From: Streptomyces sp. BV286
GTDB lineage: Bacteria; Actinomycetota; Actinomycetes; Streptomycetales; Streptomycetaceae
Assembly: GCF_019090165.1 (NCBI RefSeq)
Contig: NZ_JAHRIB010000135.1
Location: 1-63,668 of the forward strand
Reading direction: 5' to 3'
DNA: 63,668 nt
The position numbers and the translations under genes are program-made. How positions within the stretch are numbered: position 1 is the first letter of the stretch; every line of letters starts with the position of its first letter. Below the pieces are notes generated by a model, which saw only the letters and a program-made list of their open reading frames with translations, did not search any database and was not told the origin of the DNA. Below are positions 24,273-32,713 of this stretch, in pieces.

Positions 24273-26351
24273 GTGAGGGGTCGCCACAAGCAGTCCCGCG
24301 ACCCGCGCGGTCACTGGCTGCTCCTGATACTCGTCCTGCCCGCGATGTTCGCGGCCCTCCTCTTCGAGGGCTGGACCAACCACGAGGTCGACGCCGCGGA
24401 CACACGGTCCGACTGCACCTCACCCGCCCCCGACGCCGTCTCGGGCGGCGGCCCCGTCATCGGGATCAACCGCAACGGCGTACAGACCGGGTCGATGCCC
24501 GCCCGCACCGTCGCCCTCACCTTCGACGGCGGCCCCGACCCCCGCTGGACCCCGCGCATCCTCGACCTGCTGAAACAGCATCGGGCCCGCGCGACCTTCT
24601 TCCTCCTCGGCTCCCGGGCCGCCCGCCACCCGGACCTCGTGCGGCGGATCCGTGCCGAGGGTCACGAGATCGGCTCCAACACCTACACCGGCGCCGCCCT
24701 GGGCGAGACGTCACCGCTCCGCTTCTCCGCCGAACTCGACCTCACGCAGAGCGCGTTGGCGGGCACCGCGGGCCTGCGCACCAACCTGTTGCGGATGCCG
24801 CGGACCACCTCGCCCGACACCCTGTGCGGCCGCGAGTGGAAGGCGGCACGACGCGCCACCGACCAGGGCTATGTGCTGGTCGCCGCCGACAAGGCGTCCC
24901 GGAAACCGGCACAGGGCCTGGTCCGCCAGTTCAGCCAGACGGCGACCGCCTACCGCGAGACGGGGAAGCTGCTCAGGAACCCGGGCGCCGACCGCTTCAC
25001 CACCGTCTCGGCCGGGCTCCGGCTGACCCCGTACCAGCCGGTGTCGGTCCTCGAACGATGGCGTGGCACCGCCCTGATATGGGCCACCACCCTGGGGCAC
25101 GCGTTCTCGAACGCGATGACCTGGACACTCGGCATCGCGGGCGCTCTCGGAGTGCTGCGGCTGCTTCTGCTCGTGCTCTTCGCCCGCGCCCATGTCCGGC
25201 GGCTCGAACGCTCCCGGCCCGGCGCCCCCTGGCTGAGGGAGGTGACGGAACCGGTCACCGTGCTCGTGCCCGCCTACAACGAGGCGGCCGGGATCGAGTC
25301 CACCGTCCGCTCGCTGCTCGCCTCCGACTACCCCCGGCTGCAGATCATCGTGATCGACGACGGCTCGACGGACCGTACGGCGGAACTCGCCGAAGGTGTC
25401 GGCGACCCACGGGTGCTGGTGATCCGCAAACCCAACGGCGGGAAGGCCGCCGCCCTCAACACCGGGCTGGGACACGCCAGTCACGACATCCTGGTCATGG
25501 TGGACGCCGACACCGTCTTCGAGCCGGACGCCATCCACCACCTCGTCCAGCCGCTCGCCCACCCGGCCGTCGGCGCGGTCAGCGGAAACACCAAGGTCGG
25601 CAACCGGCGCGGCCTGCTCGCCAAGTGGCAACACCTGGAGTACTGCTTCGGCTTCAACCTCGACCGCCGGATGTTCGAGGTGCTGGAGTGCATGACCACC
25701 GTCCCCGGCGCCATCGGGGCCTTCCGCCGGGACGCGCTGATGGGCGTCGGCGGGGTCAGCGACGACACGCTCGCCGAGGACACCGACCTCACCATGGCCC
25801 TGTGGCGGGCGGGCTGGCGCGTCCTCTACGAGGAGTCCGCCGTCGCCTGGACCGAAGTACCCACCTCGCTCCGGCAGTTGTGGCGCCAGCGCTACCGCTG
25901 GTGCTTCGGCACGATCCAGTCCATGTGGAAGCACCGCCGTGCCGTCCTGGAGGTCGGCGTCGCCGGCCGCTTCGGACGGCGCGGACTCACCTACCTCGCG
26001 CTCTTCCAGGTCGCCCTGCCGCTGCTGGCGCCGGTCATCGACGTGTTCGCCCTGTACGGCGTGCTGTTCCTCGACCCGCTCACGTCGGCCGGGGTGTGGT
26101 TCGGCTTCATGGGTGTCCAACTGGTCTGCGCCGGATATGCGTTGAAGCTGGACGGCGAGCGCGTACGGACCCTGTGGTGGATGCCGTTCCAACTGGTCGT
26201 CTACCGGCAGCTGATGTATCTGGTCGTCATCCAGTCGGTGGTCGCCGTGCTGCTCGGCAGCCGGCTGAAGTGGCACCGTATGAAGCGTTCCGGTACCGCG
26301 GCTGAACAGATCGGCGACCTCGCCCCGTATAAGAGCCTGCCCACGAGATGA
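24273..26351 (+). CDS. NodB-like domain fused to GT2 polysaccharide synthase; deacetylase motifs lost
   Basis: A 692-aa membrane protein. A membrane helix (about 14-31) leads to an external NodB-like domain (about 78-230), then two more helices, a cytoplasmic GT2 domain with DDGS (362-365), DAD (411-413), EDTD (502-505) and QRYRW (539-543), and C-terminal membrane segments. The GT part is intact and resembles processive synthases of poly-N-acetylglucosamine type. The deacetylase domain is not: motif 1 is TFDGGPD (metal Asp to Gly86) and motif 2 is SNTYTG, with both zinc His replaced (Asn136, Gly140). GTG at 24273 follows GAGAGGGG. It precedes an LCP-family gene, which suggests cell-wall polymer assembly. 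Confidence 0.88.
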   Translation: MRGRHKQSRDPRGHWLLLILVLPAMFAALLFEGWTNHEVDAADTRSDCTSPAPDAVSGGGPVIGINRNGVQTGSMPARTVALTFDGGPDPRWTPRILDLLKQHRARATFFLLGSRAARHPDLVRRIRAEGHEIGSNTYTGAALGETSPLRFSAELDLTQSALAGTAGLRTNLLRMPRTTSPDTLCGREWKAARRATDQGYVLVAADKASRKPAQGLVRQFSQTATAYRETGKLLRNPGADRFTTVSAGLRLTPYQPVSVLERWRGTALIWATTLGHAFSNAMTWTLGIAGALGVLRLLLLVLFARAHVRRLERSRPGAPWLREVTEPVTVLVPAYNEAAGIESTVRSLLASDYPRLQIIVIDDGSTDRTAELAEGVGDPRVLVIRKPNGGKAAALNTGLGHASHDILVMVDADTVFEPDAIHHLVQPLAHPAVGAVSGNTKVGNRRGLLAKWQHLEYCFGFNLDRRMFEVLECMTTVPGAIGAFRRDALMGVGGVSDDTLAEDTDLTMALWRAGWRVLYEESAVAWTEVPTSLRQLWRQRYRWCFGTIQSMWKHRRAVLEVGVAGRFGRRGLTYLALFQVALPLLAPVIDVFALYGVLFLDPLTSAGVWFGFMGVQLVCAGYALKLDGERVRTLWWMPFQLVVYRQLMYLVVIQSVVAVLLGSRLKWHRMKRSGTAAEQIGDLAPYKSLPTR

Positions 26352-26396
26352 CCCCGTGACGGGGTGACCCCATGTGTTGAGGGACTGGACAGGCCG

Positions 26397-27605
26397 ATGA
26401 ACGACGGGACCCATCACCCGGCGGGCCACGACCGGAGCACGGGCGTGGCGGAGCCGTCCCGCCCAGCAGCGTCGAGGACGGGACGGGGCAACTCCGCCCC
26501 GCCCTCGACACGTACGGCACCGCTGCCCGGGATGCCCTCGCCCGCCACACCGGGACGGACGGGCGACGGGAGCCGCCCTCGCCGCGCGGGCGGTGGCAGA
26601 TCCCCGAAACCCCGCCCCACCGGCCGCCGCAGGGCGGTACGGCTGGCGGTCCTGCTGCTGGTCGTGCTGCTCGCTTCCTCCGCCGGCACGTACCTGTGGG
26701 CCGACACCAAGCTCGACCAGGACGTCGACCTCGGCGCGCTCCCGGACCGGCCGCAGGGCGGCAGGGGCACCAACTACCTGATCGTGGGCTCCGACAGCCG
26801 TGACGGACTGTCCGAGCGGGACCGGCAGGACCTGCGCACCGGTTCGGCCGAGGGCCGTCGCACCGACTCGATGATCCTGCTGCACACCGGTGCGAACGGC
26901 ACCACGATGCTGAGCCTGCCGCGCGACTCCTGGGTGACGATCCCGCCGTACGTCCGCCCCGAGACCGGCCGGAGCTACCGCGCCGAGCCGAACAAGCTCA
27001 ATGCCGCGTTCTCGCTGGGTGGCCCCGACCTGCTGGTACGGGCCGTGGAACGCAACACCGGGTTGCACGTCGACCACTACGCGGAGATCGGCTTCGCGGG
27101 CTTCGTCGGGGTGGTCGACGCGGTCGGCGGCGTGGACATGTGCCTGGAGCGGGACGTCAGGGACGACAAGTCCGGCGCCGACCTGCGAAAGGGCTGCCAG
27201 ACCCTCGACGGCGGCAAGGCACTGGCGTTCGTCCGGCAGCGCAAGCAGGAGGCTGAGGGCGACCTCGGCCGCACCCGCAACCAGCAGAAGTTCCTGGCCG
27301 CGCTCGCCGCGAAGGCGGTGACTCCCGGGACCCTCCTCAACCCGGCCAGGTCCTTCCCGACCCTCAGCGCCGGCCTCGACACCCTCGTGGTCGACAAGGA
27401 CACGGACCTGCGGGACCTCATGTCGCTGTTCCAGGCGATGCGGGGCGTCACGGCGGGCGGCGGCCGGCAGATCAACGTGCCCGTCTCCGACCCCGGTTTC
27501 GCCACCTCCAAGGGCAGCGCCGTGAAGTGGGACGACCGCCGGGCACGGACACTCTTCACGGAGCTGAGGGACGACCGGCCGGTGACCCTCCCGCAGGGAG
27601 AGTGA
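26397..27605 (+). CDS. LytR-CpsA-Psr (LCP) family cell-wall polymer ligase
   Basis: A 402-aa protein with a long Pro/Arg-rich cytoplasmic N terminus, one membrane helix (LAVLLLVVLLASSAGTYLW) and an external LCP domain: NYLIVGSDSRDG, GRRTDSMILLHTG, MLSLPRDSWV, NKLNAAFSLGGPDLLVRAVE, FVGVVDAVGGVDMCL and LAFVRQRKQEAEGDLGRTRNQQKFL. The conserved Asp/Arg residues are present. LCP enzymes transfer lipid-linked anionic or glycan polymers to peptidoglycan. ATG at 26397 is chosen; an in-frame GTG at 26364 is possible. Its place 45 nt after the GT2 synthase suggests it attaches that polymer (inference). Confidence 0.88.
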   Translation: MNDGTHHPAGHDRSTGVAEPSRPAASRTGRGNSAPPSTRTAPLPGMPSPATPGRTGDGSRPRRAGGGRSPKPRPTGRRRAVRLAVLLLVVLLASSAGTYLWADTKLDQDVDLGALPDRPQGGRGTNYLIVGSDSRDGLSERDRQDLRTGSAEGRRTDSMILLHTGANGTTMLSLPRDSWVTIPPYVRPETGRSYRAEPNKLNAAFSLGGPDLLVRAVERNTGLHVDHYAEIGFAGFVGVVDAVGGVDMCLERDVRDDKSGADLRKGCQTLDGGKALAFVRQRKQEAEGDLGRTRNQQKFLAALAAKAVTPGTLLNPARSFPTLSAGLDTLVVDKDTDLRDLMSLFQAMRGVTAGGGRQINVPVSDPGFATSKGSAVKWDDRRARTLFTELRDDRPVTLPQGE

Positions 27606-27641
27606 GCTGCGGGAGGCAGACGTACCCCGGCCGGGGACGCC

Positions 27642-28835
27642 TCAGACCCGCTGAACGGAGGCGAGCGGGGCCGGGGGGAGGGGAGCGGCCGGGACCTCGT
27701 GAGTGTGCGGATAGACGGTCGACCGGCGCTGGAAGGAGATGATCTTCGGGTTCAGCACGACACCGTCACGGATCTCGATGGCGTTCCTGACCGTGGCGTC
27801 GCTCTGCCAGGACTCGGAACCGCTCATGACCGTGCGCAGGTAGGGCAGGAGCGCCTCGCTGATCTCCCAGGTGGCCGAGTTCCACAGGTGGGACGGGCTG
27901 TGGTCCACCCCGTAGTAGTGGCAGCCGGGTCCCACCGTCGGCATCGGCTCGCCGAAGGTCGTCGGCCGGGCCCATTCGAAGCCCATGCCCTCGTCGCAGG
28001 CGACATCGACGAAGAAGGTCCCCGGGCGGAACAGCGCGAGCTCGTCCTCGGTGACGAACATCAGCGGTGCGTCGGTGTCCTGCCGGACGCAGTTGACGAC
28101 GATGTCGAACCCGGCCAGGTACTCCGCCAGCGGCACGGGTCCGAGCCCGGTGAGCGCCTGCAGACGCGAAGGGTCGTCCTCCCGCTCCTCGAAGTGGCCC
28201 ATCACCACGGAGGGCATCGGTGAGGCCACCGCGGCCGCGGCACGCTGGGTGAGCACCGTGACGTCGGAGACCCCCATGGCGCCCAGGCCCGTGACCGCCC
28301 CGCGCGCCGTGGCGCCGAAGCTGATGACCACCGCACGCAGACGGCGGCCGTAACTGCCGGTCAGCCCGCCGAGCTGCAGGGCGTGCAGCACCGAGCAGTA
28401 CCCGGCGAGTTCGTTGTTCTTGTGGAACACGTGGACGCTGAAGGCGCCCGTGGAGGTCCAGTGGTTCATGGCCTCCCAGGCGATGAGGGTCAGCCGCCGG
28501 TCGATGGCGGTCTGGGTCATCCGCTCGTCCTGCACACAGTGCGGCCAGCCCCACAGCACCTGGCCCTCGCGCAGCTGCGAGATGTCCTCGTGCATCGGCT
28601 TGGGGAGCAGCAGCACGTCGGACTCGACGAGGAGCTGCTCACGGGTGCGCAGCCCGGCCACCAGCGGCCGCAGCACGTCGTCGCCGATGCCGAACCGCTC
28701 GCCGTACCCCTCCTCGAGGGAGATCTTCGCGCGTACGTCCGGGTCGATCCGTTCGAGGTGAGCGGGATGCAACGGCAGCCGGAACTCGTTCTCCTTGTGG
28801 GAGGAGGCGAGTACTCCGAGACTCAGCAGACTCAT
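27642..28835 (-). CDS. N(5)-(carboxyethyl)ornithine synthase-like dehydrogenase
   Basis: A 397-aa protein related to alanine dehydrogenase/transhydrogenase and closest in pattern to carboxyethylornithine synthase, which joins pyruvate to the ornithine or lysine side-chain amine with NADPH. Visible are LGVLASSHKENEFRLPLHPAHL at the start, LLPKPMHEDISQLREGQVLWGWPHCVQ, AVVISFGATARGAV (Rossmann turn), DIVVNCVRQDTDAP and FVDVACDEGMGFEWARPT. It is longer than the Lactococcus enzyme (about 313 aa as I recall) with a C-terminal extension. GAAGGA precedes the ATG. It is 57 nt downstream of a small Cys/His protein gene. Confidence 0.75.
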   Translation of the reverse strand: MSLLSLGVLASSHKENEFRLPLHPAHLERIDPDVRAKISLEEGYGERFGIGDDVLRPLVAGLRTREQLLVESDVLLLPKPMHEDISQLREGQVLWGWPHCVQDERMTQTAIDRRLTLIAWEAMNHWTSTGAFSVHVFHKNNELAGYCSVLHALQLGGLTGSYGRRLRAVVISFGATARGAVTGLGAMGVSDVTVLTQRAAAAVASPMPSVVMGHFEEREDDPSRLQALTGLGPVPLAEYLAGFDIVVNCVRQDTDAPLMFVTEDELALFRPGTFFVDVACDEGMGFEWARPTTFGEPMPTVGPGCHYYGVDHSPSHLWNSATWEISEALLPYLRTVMSGSESWQSDATVRNAIEIRDGVVLNPKIISFQRRSTVYPHTHEVPAAPLPPAPLASVQRV

Positions 28836-28892
28836 GCGCGTCCTTCTATTTCGTTGTTGTCGTGCGTGGTGGGGCCGCCGGGACCGCCCGGG

Positions 28893-29165
28893 TCAGGAAC
28901 GGCCGTCCCGGTGCCCGCGGACGCGTTCCTCCAGGGGGAGGGGCGTCTCGGCGAGGCCGTTGACCGATCCGCTCGCCATGCGCGCGCACGTCCCGTGGCA
29001 GGCGAGCAGCTGCCTGCCGTCGTGGTGGGAGACCACCACGGCCTCGGGGTCGGGCGCCTTGCGGTAGTCGGTGCCGCACATGAGGCAGGCCAGCCCGGAG
29101 AGCATCTCGGCGGTCGGCTCGGGGCGTCCTCGGCGGTGACCGGAGATCGCGTCCTGTGAATACAT
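28893..29165 (-). CDS. Small Cys/His-rich protein, possibly zinc-binding
   Basis: A 90-aa hypothetical protein. CLMCGTDYRKAP and, about 25 residues on, LLACHGTCARM give a C-x2-C ... C-H-x2-C arrangement that could bind zinc. VVVSHHDGRQ lies between. GAGGA stands 12 nt before the ATG, and the next gene, the carboxyethylornithine-synthase-like enzyme, follows in the same direction, so they probably form an operon. I do not recognise the family. Confidence 0.6.
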   Translation of the reverse strand: MYSQDAISGHRRGRPEPTAEMLSGLACLMCGTDYRKAPDPEAVVVSHHDGRQLLACHGTCARMASGSVNGLAETPLPLEERVRGHRDGRS

Positions 29166-29689
29166 GTGTCCCGCATCCTCTTGGTCGGTTCAGGGCCGTG
29201 TGCAAGATCCCGGGATACCCGGCAGACACCCGGAGAGCCGGGAGATCTGCTGCCGCCGGACGGGGAAGGGGCTGCGGGAGACGGCGGGACGGTACGAGCC
29301 AGAAGGCATCGTGCGGCTCATTTCCGGCCGGATGCGCGGTGCGCCGGCCTGTGCCGTTCTCCGAGTGCGACGCCGACACGGATGACGGCGTACGAGGTGC
29401 GCCCGATGCCGCCACCGTACTCCCTTCCGGAGCCGCGGCCGACCCGCGGGAGCGTGATCGGGCCTCCGCCGCTCGCGCCGGGAATCTTTCCGGCACACCG
29501 GACGTTGTGCGGAGTGGTTGTAGTTGAAGTTTGCGAACGTGTAAGCGCCCGCGGAGTTCTGACAGCGGGCGCTCAGTCGTATCCCGGGGGTTTTCTTCGA
29601 CGGCTGACGACCGGCAACCCGAAGCCGCGCGAGCGCGCGGTCTCGAACAGACCCGTCATCCAGACCCGTCATCCCGAAGGAGACATCAC
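29166..29689. other. 524-bp leader/intergenic region upstream of the cold-shock gene
   Basis: No convincing gene. It contains a hairpin at 29544-29573 and the promoter-like pair TTGTAG (29518-29523) and TGTAAG (29540-29545). Two direct copies of CCAGACCCGTCATC-like sequence lie just before the cold-shock ribosome-binding site. Confidence 0.5.
29544..29573 (+). promoter_or_regulatory. Hairpin in the cold-shock gene upstream region
   Basis: A perfect 9-bp stem AGCGCCCGC/GCGGGCGCT with a 12-nt loop, 117 nt before the csp start. It could be a 5'-UTR structure; if the TGTAAG at 29540 is the -10, only part of it would be transcribed. Confidence 0.45.
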
Positions 29690-29893
29690 ATGCCTCAAGG
29701 AACCGTGAAGTGGTTCAACGCGGAGAAGGGCTTCGGCTTCATCTCCCCCGACGAGGGCGGCGCCGACATCTTCGTCCACCACTCGGCCATCGACACCGAC
29801 GGTTTCCGCTCCCTGGAGGAGGACCAGAAGGTGGAGTTCACCGCCAGCCAGGGCCCCAAGGGCATGCAGGCCGACCAGGTCCGCCCCCTCTGA
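29690..29893 (+). CDS. CspA-family cold-shock protein
   Basis: A 67-aa single cold-shock domain: MPQGTVKWFNAEKGFGFIS (RNP1 KGFGFI) and DIFVHHSAI (RNP2 VFVH-like). It binds single-stranded nucleic acid and melts RNA structure. The frame is open far upstream, but ATG 29690 with GAAGGAG 8 nt before is the clear start, and the length matches the family. It has its own terminator hairpin 17 nt after the stop. Confidence 0.96.
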   Translation: MPQGTVKWFNAEKGFGFISPDEGGADIFVHHSAIDTDGFRSLEEDQKVEFTASQGPKGMQADQVRPL

Positions 29894-29909
29894 GGAGAGT
29901 CCCGCCCGA

Positions 29910-29932
29910 GGCAGGCCCCGCGCGGGCCTGCC
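29910..29932 (+). terminator. Hairpin after csp
   Basis: A perfect 9-bp stem GGCAGGCCC/GGGCCTGCC with a 5-nt loop, directly downstream of the cold-shock gene. Confidence 0.75.
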
Positions 29933-30074
29933 TGCGCGAGGACATCGCGGCGGCGGGATCGGTTCTGCCGGACCGCGAGATCGCAGAACTGGAAAAGACC
30001 GGCCGCTGACCCACCGCCCGGAGGCGGGCCGGGACACGCGCGGCTCCGCCGCGTCGGTACGGCCGGTCACACGG

Positions 30075-30114
30075 GAACCCGCAGCGAAGGCTGTAGGCAC
30101 ACGGCTGCGGGTTC
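30075..30114. terminator. Hairpin between csp and the phosphatidyltransferase gene
   Basis: Arms GAACCCGCAGC (30075-30085) and GCTGCGGGTTC (30104-30114) pair perfectly with an 18-nt loop, 41 nt after the minus-strand stop. Confidence 0.6.
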
Positions 30115-30154
30115 GTGGGGTGGGCGCCGGATTCCCGCGCCCTGACGGGCCGCT

Positions 30155-30937
30155 CTACGAGGCGCCCGCACCCGCCGTCTCGCGCAGGCGCTCCACCTCG
30201 ATGCGCGCCACCTCGCGCTCGACGGAGCCCCTCGTCCGCCACAGCCACCCGATGTCCCGGCCGAACGACCAGGTCAGCAGGGCCAGGGCCAGGGCGACGA
30301 CCCCGAAGGTCAGGGCGTACGGAAGGATCCCGGAGCCGCCGAGCAGGAGCAGGACCCCCTGGAGGGCCGCCACCGTCTTGCGGGCGGTGCTCGGCGGGAG
30401 GGTGCCGTTGAGCCACGGGAGGAACTTCGCGGCCGCCACGAAGGCGTAGCGCATCGCGCCGATGAGGAGGGCCCAGGGGCCCACCGACGCGGCGAGGTAC
30501 ACGCTGAGCACCAGGATGAGGAACGCGTCGACCTCCATGTCGAAGCGTGCCCCGAGCGCCGTGGAGGAACCGGTGCGGCGGGCGACCTTGCCGTCGACGG
30601 CGTCGAGGATGAGGGCGACCGCGGTGAGCGCGACCAGGACCGTCACCGGCGGCGGGCTCCGGAAGGAGTCCGCGACCAGGGCGGTCACCCCTCCGACGAG
30701 GGTGGCCCGCCCCAGCGTCACGCGGTTCGCCACCCCGAAGGAACGGGGCCGCGAGCGGTGCAGGGCGCGTGAGAGCACGGCCCATGTCGCAAGGCCGAAG
30801 GCCAGCCCCGTGAGCCAGCCCGCGGGGCCCAGGCCGATCGCCGTGCCGAGCACGGCCAGCAACAGAAGCTGCACGCCCGCTCCCACGGCCGTCTCCTGCT
30901 GCAAGAGCCTCGCGTCGTACGTGTTGTTCAGGGCCAC
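30155..30937 (-). CDS. CDP-alcohol phosphatidyltransferase family protein
   Basis: A 260-aa membrane enzyme with the complete family signature DG-x2-AR-x8-G-x3-D-x3-D (residues 115-137, DGKVARR...G...D...D). It transfers a phosphatidyl or CDP-alcohol phosphate group to an alcohol at the membrane. Six hydrophobic segments are visible. GTG at 30937 is chosen over the more distant upstream frame because GGAGG lies 7 nt before it. It is divergent from the dehydrogenase/PTPS/GT/methyltransferase genes and is likely part of the same pathway, perhaps attaching its product to a lipid (inference). The acceptor alcohol is unknown. Confidence 0.88.
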   Translation of the reverse strand: MALNNTYDARLLQQETAVGAGVQLLLLAVLGTAIGLGPAGWLTGLAFGLATWAVLSRALHRSRPRSFGVANRVTLGRATLVGGVTALVADSFRSPPPVTVLVALTAVALILDAVDGKVARRTGSSTALGARFDMEVDAFLILVLSVYLAASVGPWALLIGAMRYAFVAAAKFLPWLNGTLPPSTARKTVAALQGVLLLLGGSGILPYALTFGVVALALALLTWSFGRDIGWLWRTRGSVEREVARIEVERLRETAGAGAS

Positions 30938-31081
30938 CGCACATCCTCCGGCCAGGTGACAGAGACGATCATTGCCGCGTACCTTGTGCGCGGCTTCGCA
31001 AAGGTCGGTACGTGGCTCGCCGCCCGATCGTTCAGCCCGCCCGCTCAGCCCATTCACATGGATTACTCAGGAGGATGCCGA

Positions 31082-32056
31082 ATGGACCGCTCCGCCCGCG
31101 CCTTCTGGCTCAGCTCTCCCGGCCGTGGCGAGCTCCGGGACACCCACCTGCCGGAACCCGCCGAGGGTGAGGTCGTGGTGCGCACACTCTTCTCGGGGGT
31201 GAGTCGCGGAACGGAGACGCTCGTCTTCCGCGGAGGGGTGCCGGAGAGTCAGTACGCCGCCATGAGGGCGCCCTTCCAGGAAGGGGACTTCCCCGGGCCC
31301 GTCAAGTACGGGTACCTGAATGTCGGAACCGTGGAGGAGGGCCCCGCGGACCTCGTCGGACGGACCGTCTTCTGTCTCTATCCGCACCAGAGCCGGTACG
31401 TCGTCCCCGCGAGCGCCGTCACACCCGTACCGGACGACGTGCCCGCCGCGCGGGCCGTGCTCGCCGGGACCGTGGAGACCGCCGTCAACGCCCTCTGGGA
31501 CGCGGCGCCGCTGATCGGCGACCGGATCTCCGTGGTCGGCGCGGGCATGGTCGGCGCCAGTGTCGCCGCGCTCCTCGCACGGTATCCCGCCGCCCGTGTC
31601 CAGCTCGTCGACGCCAACCCGGCACGCGCGGACCTCGCGCGGGCCCTCGGCATCGACTTCGCCCTCCCGCAGGACGCCGCGGGCGACCGCGACCTCGTCG
31701 TCCACGCGAGCGCCACCGAGGCCGGGCTCGCCCGCGCGCTCGAACTCCTCACCCCGGAGGGAACCGTCCTCGAACTGAGCTGGTACGGCGACCGGAAGGT
31801 CAGCCTGCCGCTCGGGGAGGCGTTCCACTCCCGCCGCCTCGTCATACGCAGCAGCCAGGTCGGGTCCGTCTCACCGGCCAGGAGTTCCCGCCGCACGTAC
31901 GCCGACCGGCTGGCGATCGCGCTCGAACTCCTCGCGGATCCCGCCTTCGACGCCCTGATCACCGGCGAATGCGCCTTCGAGGCCCTGCCCGAGGCGATGG
32001 CCGGGCTCACCACGGGAGAGACGACGGCCATGTGCCACCTGGTCCGCTACCCCTGA
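31082..32056 (+). CDS. Zinc-type alcohol dehydrogenase superfamily protein, BchC-like
   Basis: A 324-aa medium-chain dehydrogenase/reductase. RDTHLPEPAEGEVVVRT and SGVSRGTETLVFRG mark the N-terminal GroES-like domain; SVVGAGMVGASVAALLARY is the cofactor-binding turn. The usual catalytic Cys of zinc alcohol dehydrogenases is replaced in SGVSRGTE, as in the bacteriochlorophyllide dehydrogenase (BchC)-like branch. GGAGG precedes the ATG. It would oxidise or reduce a hydroxyl/keto group of the cluster product. A weak hairpin (CGGGGCC/GGCCCCG, 32063-32087) lies between it and the PTPS homologue. Confidence 0.85.
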   Translation: MDRSARAFWLSSPGRGELRDTHLPEPAEGEVVVRTLFSGVSRGTETLVFRGGVPESQYAAMRAPFQEGDFPGPVKYGYLNVGTVEEGPADLVGRTVFCLYPHQSRYVVPASAVTPVPDDVPAARAVLAGTVETAVNALWDAAPLIGDRISVVGAGMVGASVAALLARYPAARVQLVDANPARADLARALGIDFALPQDAAGDRDLVVHASATEAGLARALELLTPEGTVLELSWYGDRKVSLPLGEAFHSRRLVIRSSQVGSVSPARSSRRTYADRLAIALELLADPAFDALITGECAFEALPEAMAGLTTGETTAMCHLVRYP

Positions 32057-32314
32057 GCGGCACGGGGCCGTGACATCCGCGGCCCCGCGCCCGGCGTGAG
32101 CGGCCCTCACGGGCCGGCCGCCGTCACGCGCCCCGAGCGGAGCGAATCCGCACGTCGGCAATCAAGTCCACACCACGCGCCCCTGGCCGCCCTGTCCCGG
32201 GCACCCTGTCCGAAACTCCGCCCCGAACCCCCTGAACACGGAGAACGGACCGGCCGTACTACACGGCACGCCCCGGCAGAGGGGTCAGACGCGCCGCACC
32301 TGGAGGGTCGTCCG

Positions 32315-32713
32315 TTGTTCAGCATCACCGTTCGCGATCACCTGATGATCGCCCACAGCTTCCGCGGAGAGGTCTTCGGACCCGCGCAGCGCCTTCACGG
32401 AGCGACGTTCCTCGTGGACGCCACGTTCCGCCGCGCCGAGCTGGACGACGACAACATCGTCGTCGACATCGGACTGGCCACCAGGGAGCTCGGGGAGGTG
32501 GTGGCCGAGATGAACTACCGCAACCTCGACAACGAGCCGGTGTTCGCCGACACCAACACCTCCACGGAGTTCCTGGCCAAGGTCGTCGCCGACCGCCTCG
32601 CCGAGCGCGTGGAGAAGGGGGCGCTGGGCGAGGGAGCCCGCGGCCTGGCCGGCATCACGGTCACCCTGCACGAGTCGCACATCGCCTGGGCGAGTTACGA
32701 GCGTGCGCTGTGA
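32315..32713 (+). CDS. 6-pyruvoyl-tetrahydropterin synthase homologue lacking zinc and catalytic residues
   Basis: A 132-aa T-fold protein of the PTPS/QueD family. TTG at 32315 is the start (GGAGGG 7 nt upstream; MFSITVRDHLMIAHSF). First zinc His14 is kept, but the HGHNY pair reads HGATF, so the third ligand is Ala30. The Cys nucleophile position, four residues before, is Ala24, and the Asp-His pair (LDHxxLN) reads MNYRNLDN (Asn67, Tyr68). The pterin-anchoring Glu is kept (LHES, Glu120). From memory, the S. coelicolor homologue SCO6650 has the same losses, binds no zinc and lacks PTPS activity. It probably binds a pterin-like or pyrimidine molecule and does different chemistry. Coupled to the next gene by GTGA. 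Confidence 0.88.
   Translation: MFSITVRDHLMIAHSFRGEVFGPAQRLHGATFLVDATFRRAELDDDNIVVDIGLATRELGEVVAEMNYRNLDNEPVFADTNTSTEFLAKVVADRLAERVEKGALGEGARGLAGITVTLHESHIAWASYERAL

Noticed and set aside
26364..26397. Alternative GTG start for the LCP protein
   Set aside because: No clear ribosome-binding site before it and only 11 residues gained; ATG 26397 kept, although evidence is modest.
29935..30009. Short plus-strand frame after csp (REDIAAAGSVLPDREIAELEKTGR)
   Set aside because: It reads like protein but has no start codon or ribosome-binding site and follows a terminator hairpin; perhaps a gene remnant, not enough to call.
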